Shown here in pieces: positions 56,812 to 64,000 of a stretch of 64,000 bases of DNA; within the stretch, counting starts at the first letter, position 1, and each line of letters starts with the position of its first letter. This stretch comes from Cytobacillus dafuensis (GTDB lineage: Bacteria > Bacillota > Bacilli > Bacillales > Cytobacillaceae), in NCBI RefSeq assembly GCF_007995155.1, contig NZ_CP042593.1, forward strand, positions 3,142,001 through 3,206,000. The letters are read 5' to 3'. A program made the position numbers and the translations under genes. The notes under the pieces are model-generated. The model searched no databases. It saw only the letters and a list, made by a program, of their open reading frames with translations, and was not told where the DNA came from.

Positions 56812-57597
56812 ATGAACCACCTATTTGTTCTATTAAAGAAAGAGTGGCTTGAAGCTAGAAGAAGTTACAAAATATTGTGGTTTCCTGTGGTATTTATGTT
56901 TTTGGGAATCATTCAGCCTCTTTCATCCTATTATTTGCCTCAAATATTGCAAATTGCCGGCGGATTGCCTGAAGGTATAGAGATTACATTGCCTAAGTTT
57001 ACTGCAGAAGATGTTCTGGCTTCGACCTTGACTAATCAATTTGACCAATTGGGCTTGATAATTATTGTAATTGGTATGATGGGGATCATTGTATCGGAAA
57101 AAAACAATGGAATGCTTGCGTTTATTTTGACACGCAACACAAGATTAAGCGAGTATTTGCTTAGCAAGTGGATTGGGCAGGCTGTTATTGTAGCAGGGTC
57201 AGTAGCAATTGGAATTCTGATGGCAATATTTTATACCTCCTATTTGTTTAACACTGTGTCTTTTGCTAGAGTCTTCGTAGGGCTTGGTGTTTATTATATT
57301 TGGTGTCTGTTCATATTAACATTTGCACTTATGTTGGGTGCTGTACTATCTAGATCCTCGGCAGTCGCTGTATTATCCATTTTCGTTCTAATACTTTTGA
57401 AAGCCATAACTGCATTTGGTGCTGGATTTCAAATCTTAAATCCCGCTTATTTGACGAATCATGCAGTCAACATCATGATATCCGGCAATACTTTACCTCA
57501 TCTTTTAACAACAGTGACTATAACTTTATTCCTCATTGTACTTTTCATGTTTTTATCAAAGTATTATTTAAACCAAAAAGAGTTGCCCTCTATGTGA
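56812..57597 (+). CDS. ABC-2 type transporter permease, YxlG-like
   Basis: 261 residues with about six membrane helices and an outer loop between helices 1 and 2 (YYLPQILQIAGGLPEGIEI). The motif SEKNNGMLAFILTRN preceding the second helix is typical of ABC-2 permeases. Two bases after the ATPase. The set regulator-YxlE-ATPase-permease lacks a sigma factor, unlike B. subtilis sigY-yxlCDEFG. Confidence 0.87.
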   Translation: MNHLFVLLKKEWLEARRSYKILWFPVVFMFLGIIQPLSSYYLPQILQIAGGLPEGIEITLPKFTAEDVLASTLTNQFDQLGLIIIVIGMMGIIVSEKNNGMLAFILTRNTRLSEYLLSKWIGQAVIVAGSVAIGILMAIFYTSYLFNTVSFARVFVGLGVYYIWCLFILTFALMLGAVLSRSSAVAVLSIFVLILLKAITAFGAGFQILNPAYLTNHAVNIMISGNTLPHLLTTVTITLFLIVLFMFLSKYYLNQKELPSM

Positions 57598-57692
57598 CTT
57601 AGAATGTATACCCACAACCATGATGAAGCATTTGTATAAAGTGAGTTTTAATATAAACCGATCATGCATTTATAACTAGGAGGAGATAAAAA

Positions 57693-58049
57693 GTGAGTGT
57701 TCAAGTTGTATTGGAAGATACCGAATTAATATTGGATATTTCAGGCTGGACATCGATAACTACTTTAAAACGGAAGATAAAGATTCCTTATAATTCAGTC
57801 GTTGAAGTACAGACGGGTAGTTTCAAGTTTCCCTTGACATCAATAAAAAGAACGGGCATTACAACATTGGATTATAAAGCTGGGATTTTCCTTATTGATG
57901 GAAAAAAACATTTCTTAACCTATCATGAAGACAATAAAGTAATAATTTTAAGTTTGAAAGAAAATGAATTTGACAAAGTAGTAATTGAAAGCGAAGATCC
58001 AGAACAATTAGCAAACAATATTTTGCTGCGTTGCTCTTCACTTAAATAA
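57693..58049 (+). CDS. Bacterial PH-domain-like small protein, unknown
   Basis: 118 residues, soluble, rich in beta strands: VVLEDTELILDISGW...KIPYNSVVEVQTG...AGIFLIDGKKHFLTYHEDNKVIILSLK with a closing helix (PEQLANNILLRC). This order of strands plus a helix fits the bacterial PH fold. Start is GTG with AGGAGGAG before it. It lies 95 bp after the permease and may be a separate unit. Function not known. Confidence 0.7.
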   Translation: MSVQVVLEDTELILDISGWTSITTLKRKIKIPYNSVVEVQTGSFKFPLTSIKRTGITTLDYKAGIFLIDGKKHFLTYHEDNKVIILSLKENEFDKVVIESEDPEQLANNILLRCSSLK

Positions 58050-58088
58050 TCAAAATGGCTTAATGATTAAACGGTACAATATTGCCAA

Positions 58089-58116
58089 AAAAGAGCAGCT
58101 TGAATGCTGCTCTTTT
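58089..58116. terminator. Bidirectional terminator between convergent genes
   Basis: AAAAGAGCAGC and GCTGCTCTTTT perfect stem, with A/T runs on both sides. Confidence 0.9.
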
Positions 58117-58122
58117 AGACAG

Positions 58123-58545
58123 TTATTTTTGTGGATGAACAATATATTCTAATGGTGAACGAAGATTAAAGCTACTTTGGCTATTTAATGATTCAAAGAT
58201 AGCCGGTAGTTTCGAAAAATCTATATCTTGAAAATATGATGCAAATTCGATTTTCGAATTGATATAGACTCTTTTCCGATGGCGAAACCCTGGATTTTTC
58301 AATAAACAAACAAGTGCAACAATATCTTTTAGTTCTACATCAACTGAACCCGCTTTAAAAATTGGATTCGATTCGAATGGTGTATACTCATTAACTAATT
58401 CTTCAAAATAACGGACATACAATACATGTAATGTTTTTTCGTGTCCATCTTCTTCAAAGGTTATTTCACTTCTGTTAAAGAAATCCTCAGATGTATTAGA
58501 CTTTTCCTTTTCGAGTTCATAGCCTTTACACTGTTTAATAAGCAT
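58123..58545 (-). CDS. Hypothetical soluble protein
   Basis: 140 residues starting MLIKQCKGYELEKEKSN, with no membrane segment and no recognised motif; mixed alpha/beta with FKAGSVDVELKDIVALVCLLKNP in the middle and a C-terminal SPLEYIVHPQK. GGGAGGGG precedes the ATG at 58545. It lies where B. subtilis has ypuI, but I do not see that family. Monocistronic, bounded by a terminator and repeat copy C. Confidence 0.6.
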   Translation of the reverse strand: MLIKQCKGYELEKEKSNTSEDFFNRSEITFEEDGHEKTLHVLYVRYFEELVNEYTPFESNPIFKAGSVDVELKDIVALVCLLKNPGFRHRKRVYINSKIEFASYFQDIDFSKLPAIFESLNSQSSFNLRSPLEYIVHPQK

Positions 58546-58616
58546 GTAAAACCCCTCCCAGAACATATTCCTCATATGTAAAAATTACATGTTTTAGTGC
58601 ACAAATCTATATTAAC

Positions 58617-58833
58617 ATAAAGTGAAACTTCCATCAGTGGGGGTTTTTCTTCATCCCCCACTGATGGTTAGTTAAACCAATCACGCTCAAAACGCCACGT
58701 CCTGTGGCTTTCGCCTGACTAGGACATCCTGTCCGTCTTCGGGCATTTACGGGCAGTTGATCCACCACTTACTCTTCTTTGCATATGCGAATCCTAGAAG
58801 TGGGGGTCTTACTGCCCGTTAATCTGCGATAAA
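58617..58833 (+). repeat. Structured dispersed repeat, copy C
   Basis: 217 bp, same orientation and about 97% identical to copy B. The 13-bp left stem is intact (58631-58643 with 58655-58667); in the right stem one pair is broken (CCACCACTT versus AAGTGGGGG). No ORF. It fills most of the 58576-58904 gap. Confidence 0.75.
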
Positions 58834-58834
58834 A

Positions 58835-58883
58835 TTCAACTAACAATCAGTGTTGCTATTGTGACCCCTGATTGTTAGTTGAA
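58835..58883 (-). terminator. 16-bp inverted repeat, likely scpAB terminator
   Basis: TTCAACTAACAATCAG and CTGATTGTTAGTTGAA are perfect inverted repeats around a 17-base loop, followed on minus by TTTTA. It lies 22 bp past scpB and abuts repeat copy C, whose left end carries the similar CTGATGGTTAGTTGAAC. Confidence 0.6.
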
Positions 58884-58904
58884 CTTATCATGATATGACT
58901 TCAC

Positions 58905-59489
58905 TTAAGAATCAAAGGTTTCCCGAAACCTATCAAAGAATAAATCTGCTTCGTCCTGAATGAATTCATCTTCAACTTTTTCGGGAAGCGGTGGCAGCTC
59001 TTCGATTCTTTTCAAACCAAAATAATCGAGAAATTCTTTGGTTGTCCCATATAAATAAGCCCTACCAGTCCCTTCTGCTCTGCCCACTTCTTTAATTAAT
59101 GCTTTTGCTGCTAAAGTATGTAAAGGTCTTTCTGTTTTTACACCTCTAATTTCTTCTATTTCCGCTCTTGTAATTGGCTGCTTATAGGCAATAATAGCTA
59201 AGGTTTCAAGTGCTGCCTGAGATAGTGTGGCGTTGGAAGGAGAAACAACAAGTTTCTTTAGATAATCGGAATTTTCCTTTTTTGTAGCTAGCTGAAAGGT
59301 TCCGGCTATCTCGACAATTGTTATGCCTCGTTCGGTTTTCTTATAATCTTCCTTCAACTCTCTAAGCACATTTTCAGACTGCAACTCGTTTATTTCTAAT
59401 ACAAGCGTAATTTGTTTTAGAGAAAGCCCTTCATCCCCCGCAGCGAATAAAAGACTTTCTACTATTCCCTTCCAATTAATGATTTCCAA
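58905..59489 (-). CDS. scpB: Segregation and condensation protein ScpB
   Basis: Dimeric winged-helix subunit that binds ScpA and regulates SMC condensin. 194 residues, with [30 protein letters not shown] and [19 protein letters not shown], both conserved. The start is TTG at 59489 with AAAGGGG about nine bases upstream. Downstream of scpA by 79 bp, with a small AGAAGC/GCTTCT hairpin between. Confidence 0.94.
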   Translation of the reverse strand: MEIINWKGIVESLLFAAGDEGLSLKQITLVLEINELQSENVLRELKEDYKKTERGITIVEIAGTFQLATKKENSDYLKKLVVSPSNATLSQAALETLAIIAYKQPITRAEIEEIRGVKTERPLHTLAAKALIKEVGRAEGTGRAYLYGTTKEFLDYFGLKRIEELPPLPEKVEDEFIQDEADLFFDRFRETFDS

Positions 59490-59568
59490 GTAATTCTACC
59501 CCTTTCGTTGTTCGAAAAGTGAGAAGCCTTTTAGCTTCTAGTGTCAAATTGAATCAATGGTGCTGAAG

Positions 59569-60321
59569 CTAAATAATACTTAAAAAGATTTCCGAAAAAT
59601 TTCTATCTTGTTCAATATGAATTTCTTTCCGTTTTATTAGCTCTAAAACAGCAAGAAAAGTAACAACAATTTGCTCTCGATCAGGAATAGGAAACAGGTC
59701 GTTAAAGCTTTTCCTTCCTTTAAATTCCTTTAAATCGTTTAAAATTTCATCCATTCTTTTCTCAATCGGAATTTCCTGACGGGCAATTTTTGTTGTAAGA
59801 GGTTTTTGCAATTTTTGCCTGCGTAAAAGCTTCTGAAACGCGCCTAACATGTCATAAAGAGTTACATTTATATCTGTTTTCTCAGGCTTTATTTCTTTTG
59901 CAAAATCTGTAAGGTCACTCGGTGGCTTAGTAAAGATTAAGCCCCTCTCCTGCTCTAATTCTTTCAACTCAACAGCTGCTTCTTTATATTTTCGGTATTC
60001 AATTAATCTTTCAACTAGCTCCTCCATTGGATTCTCTTCTTCTTCAATGGAATATTCATTTTCAAGTAATTCCTCTTCATGCTTTGGTAGCAGCATTTTA
60101 CTTTTGATTGCTAGAAGAGTTGCAGCCATCACTAAATACTCGCTCGCAATATCAAGCTGAAGCTCTTGCATTGTGTGGATATATAATAAATATTGCTCCG
60201 TAATTTCCGCTACGGGAATATCATAAATATCGATCTCAAGACGATTAATCAAATGAAGGAGAAGATCGAGCGGCCCTTCAAAAGCATCAATCTTTACATT
60301 ATAATGCTTTATTTCATGCAT
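59569..60321 (-). CDS. scpA: Segregation and condensation protein ScpA
   Basis: Kleisin subunit bridging SMC heads. 250 residues: N-terminal [32 protein letters not shown] (SMC neck binding), an acidic middle, and C-terminal winged helix with [14 protein letters not shown] (SMC cap binding). Length equals the family. Diverges from the YjcZ-like gene across 198 bp without other genes. Confidence 0.95.
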   Translation of the reverse strand: MHEIKHYNVKIDAFEGPLDLLLHLINRLEIDIYDIPVAEITEQYLLYIHTMQELQLDIASEYLVMAATLLAIKSKMLLPKHEEELLENEYSIEEEENPMEELVERLIEYRKYKEAAVELKELEQERGLIFTKPPSDLTDFAKEIKPEKTDINVTLYDMLGAFQKLLRRQKLQKPLTTKIARQEIPIEKRMDEILNDLKEFKGRKSFNDLFPIPDREQIVVTFLAVLELIKRKEIHIEQDRNFSEIFLSII

Positions 60322-60519
60322 ACTTTCTCACCAAAATTTCTAAATATTAGTTCCCACATAAAGACTATATTAAGTATAAATTATTCATACACGTTATCCA
60401 ATAGAAAAATAACTCTTACTAAGATTGGTGAAAATAATGAATCCGCCCATACCATTTCACAAATGCCTACATAAGATGATTTTGAACAATAAATTAAGAA
60501 GAAACAGGAGGTATTAAAT

Positions 60520-60615
60520 ATGTCTGGTGGCTTTTGTTGTGGGGGCACAGGATTTGCATTAATTGTCGTATTGTTTATTCTATTGATTATTGTAGGTGCT
60601 TCTTGGTGCTTCTAA
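60520..60615 (+). CDS. YjcZ-family small sporulation-type peptide
   Basis: 31 residues: a Gly/Cys-rich head (MSGGFCCGGTGFALIVVLF) running into one hydrophobic helix and ending SWCF. This is the YjcZ/SscA pattern of tiny spore-assembly peptides of Bacillaceae. CAGGAGG lies before the ATG and a terminator follows. Confidence 0.78.
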   Translation: MSGGFCCGGTGFALIVVLFILLIIVGASWCF

Positions 60616-60658
60616 AGAAGTAAAGTCTGAGAGTACTCTTTTAAAGGCGTTAATATTG

Positions 60659-60679
60659 CCCGGTTTATACCGGGTTTTT
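60659..60679 (+). terminator. Terminator of the YjcZ-like gene
   Basis: CCCGGT-TTAT-ACCGGG with TTTTT. Confidence 0.88.
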
Positions 60680-60771
60680 ATTATGCCTATCTTATTTTTA
60701 AGTCCTCGTTCCAAACATTTCTTCATCGTATGAAGCACGCTTTCTATGGTAAAATTTATTAAGGAGGTGTA

Positions 60772-61296
60772 ATGATGTATCCAAAAGAATATATTGAATT
60801 TTTAGTTCATTTTCATAGTGATCGAGATTATTTTGAGTGTCACGAGGTGCTTGAGGATTATTGGAAAAGTGTAGACCCAAGTAATAAAAGTTCCATCTGG
60901 GTAGGTTTTATTTTATTTGCCGTTTCTAATTATCATCATCGGCGAGGAAATTACAGTGGAGCAAAAAGAACATTGAGCAAGTCTATCAGCATTTTTAATG
61001 CAAATATGAATCAACTATCCATGTTAGGATTAGACAAAGAAAAATTTCTGGAAGATTTAGGATTAATTCATAATAATATTTCAAAAGGTAGTAACTATTT
61101 TAGCTATAACTTGCCAATTATTGATCAATCATTACTCTCTCAATGCAAAAATAAATGTCAAAATGACGGCCAAAAATGGTGTTCTGCTAGTAATTTAGAA
61201 AATGAACAGATTATTCACCGACATTTACTTCGAGATCGCAGTCAAGTCATAAAAGAACGATTATTTGCATTAAAAAATAAAAATAGCAATCGATAA
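60772..61296 (+). CDS. ypuF: DUF309 protein (YpuF-like)
   Basis: 174 residues (173 if the second ATG at 60775 is used, which suits AAGGAGG better). The DUF309 core is FHSDRDYFECHEVLEDYWK with conserved His/Glu, and helices NYHHRRGNYSGAKRTLSKSI. The C-terminal half contains a four-cysteine stretch (CKNKCQNDGQKWC) of unknown meaning. In B. subtilis ypuF lies next to scpA; here it is read on plus, apart from scpAB. Confidence 0.78.
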   Translation: MMYPKEYIEFLVHFHSDRDYFECHEVLEDYWKSVDPSNKSSIWVGFILFAVSNYHHRRGNYSGAKRTLSKSISIFNANMNQLSMLGLDKEKFLEDLGLIHNNISKGSNYFSYNLPIIDQSLLSQCKNKCQNDGQKWCSASNLENEQIIHRHLLRDRSQVIKERLFALKNKNSNR

Positions 61297-61314
61297 ATCA
61301 TGATTGCTATTTTT
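61281..61314 (+). terminator. ypuF terminator
   Basis: AAATAGCAATC and GATTGCTATTT stem with TTTTATA, overlapping the stop. Confidence 0.8.
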
Positions 61315-61368
61315 ATATTAGACATTTTATACAGGAAGCAACAATAAAAACAGAATTTATTCGCTCCC

Positions 61369-61930
<562 letters not shown>

Positions 61931-62096
61931 TCCAATTTAACATTTCTGATTCGTAAATACGCAAATACTTATCATAATTTCTATTTGCGGTCCAACCATA
62001 ATATTACTATTTTTCCCAAAAACTCTTCATTTCAAACTTGATTATATTATATGTATCCAGACTCTCATTGTTCCTTAAAACTAACATTGTCTTTTA

Positions 62097-62189
62097 CTAT
62101 GATGGCATAATCACAAACCAATAATAAAGCCCCCACAAAATGCTAAACACTAAAAATAGAACAAAAAGAAGCCAATTATTTTTCTTCAT
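62097..62189 (-). CDS. Putative 30-residue membrane peptide
   Basis: Starts MKKNNWLLFVLFLVFSILWG and ends YYWFVIMPS: a basic head and one hydrophobic helix. AGGAGGG occurs upstream but 13 bases from the ATG, longer than ideal. No family recognised; may be a real small protein or chance. Confidence 0.4.
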   Translation of the reverse strand: MKKNNWLLFVLFLVFSILWGLYYWFVIMPS

Positions 62190-62301
62190 AAATTCTAAGT
62201 TGCCCTCCTGTTAACAAATCTAAATAGCTTGGACAATTTCATTTTACACGAAACCCATTTTTATTTCTATGGTCCTAGCTAAAAAAACAAATTCAAAAAA
62301 A

Positions 62302-62319
62302 CTGCCTTAAAATAGGCAG
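62302..62319 (-). terminator. lysA terminator
   Basis: CTGCCT-ATTTTA-AGGCAG stem followed on minus by TTTTTTT, just after the lysA stop. Confidence 0.85.
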
Positions 62320-62320
62320 C

Positions 62321-63640
62321 TTAATTATTTATCTTTTCTTTAATCGACATGTCCATACGAATTAAATCCTCATAAGTTTCTCGTTTAACAACAAGCTTTG
62401 CTACTCCATTTTCAACAAAAACAACAGCAGGTCTTGGCAAACGATTATAATTATTTGCCATTGAATAGCCGTATGCACCTGTACAGAAAACGGCCAAAAG
62501 ATCATTGCTATCTGACTTTGGAAGCGGGAGATCCCAAATGAGCATATCGCCAGATTCACAGCATTTTCCTGCAATAGAAACTGTTTCACAAGCTTTCTCA
62601 AGAGGAGCATTTGCAAGAACAGCTTCATATTTCGCTTGATAAAGTGCAGGTCTTATATTATCAGTCATTCCTCCGTCGACTGCCACATATTTTCTTATAT
62701 TCGGGACTTCTTTTCTTGAACCAATTTTGTAAAGAGTTGTTCCAGCATCTCCTACTAGTGAACGTCCTGGCTCAATCCAAATCTCGGGCATTTTCATTGA
62801 ATAATGTGATGCTTGCTTCTTAACTTCTTCAATAATTTCTGCAACATATTGAGCAGCTGGGAGGGGCTGATCTTCGGCTGTATATCTAATACCAAAACCG
62901 CCACCTAAATTTAGTACCTTCGATTCAAAAGCAAATGCATCTTTCCATTCATGAAGTTTTTCGAATAATTTCTTGGCAGCTAAAATAAATCCAGTCGTTT
63001 CAAATATTTGTGATCCAATATGGCAATGAAGCCCAAGTACTTCAATTCTTTCTAATTTAAGAGCCTTTACCAATGCTTCTTCTGCCTGCCCATTCTGCAA
63101 ATCAAAACCAAATTTTGAATCTGCTTGTCCAGTTAAAATATAGTCATGGGTATGAGCTTCAATTCCAGGTGTAACTCTTAATAGGATTTTCGTATTCACT
63201 CTCATAGATTCACAAATTGAACTAAGCAATTCCAGTTCATAAAAATTATCAACTACAATGCAGCCTATATCGTTCTTTAATGCCATTTCAAGCTCTTCTT
63301 TACTTTTATTGTTTCCATGAAAATGGATTCGTTCTCGTGGGAATCCAGCTGCTAAAGCTGTGTATAATTCACCACCTGATACGACATCAAGAGAAAGTCC
63401 TTCCTCATCTGCTAGTTGAACCATTGCAATCGTTGAAAATGCTTTGCTTGCATATGCCACTTGTGCAGGTATGTTTAAGTTTTCAAATGTTTGTTTAAAT
63501 CCTCTAGCTCTTTCCCGTATCAAAGAAACATCATATACATATAAGGGTGTGCCGAATTCATTGGCCAGATCAACTGTATCAATACCACCAATCTCAAGAT
63601 GTCCTTTCTCATTCACTTTAGAAGTTCCGTGTAAATACAT
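62321..63640 (-). CDS. lysA: Diaminopimelate decarboxylase
   Basis: Last step of lysine synthesis, PLP-dependent decarboxylation of meso-diaminopimelate; in spore formers it also sets the DAP pool for cortex. 439 residues. PLP lysine K66 in AYASKAFST, GGGFGIRY binds phosphate, EPGRSLVGDAG and the catalytic cysteine in AGKCCESGD are present. GAGGGG precedes the ATG at 63640. Confidence 0.97.
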   Translation of the reverse strand: MYLHGTSKVNEKGHLEIGGIDTVDLANEFGTPLYVYDVSLIRERARGFKQTFENLNIPAQVAYASKAFSTIAMVQLADEEGLSLDVVSGGELYTALAAGFPRERIHFHGNNKSKEELEMALKNDIGCIVVDNFYELELLSSICESMRVNTKILLRVTPGIEAHTHDYILTGQADSKFGFDLQNGQAEEALVKALKLERIEVLGLHCHIGSQIFETTGFILAAKKLFEKLHEWKDAFAFESKVLNLGGGFGIRYTAEDQPLPAAQYVAEIIEEVKKQASHYSMKMPEIWIEPGRSLVGDAGTTLYKIGSRKEVPNIRKYVAVDGGMTDNIRPALYQAKYEAVLANAPLEKACETVSIAGKCCESGDMLIWDLPLPKSDSNDLLAVFCTGAYGYSMANNYNRLPRPAVVFVENGVAKLVVKRETYEDLIRMDMSIKEKINN

Positions 63641-63659
63641 AGTTTCCCCTCTTCCCTAA

Positions 63660-63786
63660 CTAATCTTATTTAGAATCTTTCGCCAAGTCCCTCTAGCAAA
63701 TCTTAGATTTTTTTATGTGATCTCTTTAGCAAAGACTTAAACATTTTTCCTTTAGCACGTTAATAAACTCAAACCTTCCTAGCCAA
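63660..63786 (+). repeat. Dispersed GCCAAGTCC repeat upstream of lysA
   Basis: TTTCGCCAAGTCCCTCTAGC, TTATGTGATCTCTTTAGCAAAG, then TTTAGCACGTTAATAAACTC matches the copy at 30066-30205 in order and spacing. It lies in the lysA leader region; the 63641-63943 gap has no gene. Confidence 0.5.
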
Positions 63787-63820
63787 GAATAGACAGATTT
63801 CATAAGGAATCTGTCTATTC
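63787..63820. terminator. 13-bp perfect hairpin upstream of lysA
   Basis: GAATAGACAGATT and AATCTGTCTATTC. Neither side has a strong T run. It may terminate the upstream spoVAF-like gene. Confidence 0.5.
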
Positions 63821-63943
63821 TATTATTTCGCATCTTCAATTATTTAATTTTACAATTATTAAATTAATTTAAAAATATTAAAAACACTTTAACATAAAAT
63901 GAATTGAATCGCAATTACATTGTGAAATCTGAGTAATACCAAT

Positions 63944-64000
63944 TTATTTTATTGGTTGCTTATACCGGTTGAGTGTATGAACAATACTTGGACGAATTAC
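63944..64000 (-). CDS. C-terminal end of a GerA/SpoVAF-type protein (partial)
   Basis: The last 18 codons before a TAA read VIRPSIVHTLNRYKQPIK. An (I/V)RP.. tail is typical of GerAA/SpoVAF germination proteins, and B. subtilis has spoVAF directly upstream of lysA on the same strand. So little sequence is present that this is mainly an inference from context. Confidence 0.4.
   Translation of the reverse strand, partial: VIRPSIVHTLNRYKQPIK

Noticed and set aside
62401..62823. Alternative ORFs within lysA
   Set aside because: Out-of-frame shadows of a full-length, motif-complete lysA.

Overview
The window is low-GC, gene-dense DNA from an endospore-forming Bacillaceae (Bacillus sensu lato). 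Sporulation and germination genes (spoIVA, sleB, ypeB, cotJABC, spmAB, dacB), TRAP, FMN-riboswitch-controlled ribU, bacillithiol-type YpdA and a gene order that largely follows the Bacillus subtilis aroE-to-lysA arm all point there. Most genes lie on the minus strand. No rRNA, tRNA, CRISPR array, prophage or intact transposase was found.

Layout. 1-6.6 kb: the aromatic amino acid supraoperon (aroC-aroB-aroH-hisC-tyrA-aroA, read on minus), which lacks the trpEDCFBA block that B. subtilis has between aroH and hisC. A truncated amidohydrolase-like gene enters at the left edge. 6.8-12.7 kb: cheR, ndk, the menaquinone side-chain cluster hepS-menG-hepT, mtrB (TRAP), folE and hbs. 13.1-24.6 kb: spoIVA, yphF, yphE, gpsA, der, yphA, ypzI, fni, ypfD, plsC, cmk, ypfB, ypfA. 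24.7-31.6 kb: ypeB-sleB, prsW, an asparaginase, ypdA and an apparently functional gudB with a cre-like site. 31.8-41.7 kb: mecB, ypbG, a small membrane gene, an AcuB-like CBS/ACT gene, cotJABC, ypbF, the overlapping ypbB-recQ-ypbD-ypbE operon, fer, and ribU with its FMN riboswitch. 42-53.5 kb: rsiX-sigX, resE-resD, resC-resB-resA, rluB, spmB-spmA and dacB. 53.5-58.9 kb: an accessory island (sodF, a regulator plus a YxlEFG-like ABC module, a small PH-like protein and an unknown gene) bordered by dispersed repeats. 58.9-64 kb: scpB-scpA, a YjcZ-like peptide, a DUF309 protein, an orphan ribT, lysA, and a probable spoVAF C-terminus at the right edge.

Functional links. Shikimate-pathway enzymes make chorismate; hisC, tyrA and aroA share that operon, and the heptaprenyl/MenG genes also draw on chorismate through menaquinone. 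ResABC (cytochrome c maturation) sits beside ResDE, as expected for respiratory control. SigX/RsiX, ResDE and the DacB/SpmAB block touch envelope and spore cortex physiology; SleB/YpeB degrade the same cortex at germination.

The window is mainly core genome. The least explained material is non-coding: a three-copy, about 217-280 bp, highly structured element resembling non-autonomous IS200/IS605-type repeats; a second dispersed repeat family around a GCCAAGTCC core; a terminator whose stem contains the Shine-Dalgarno of the next gene; and several very small membrane ORFs.
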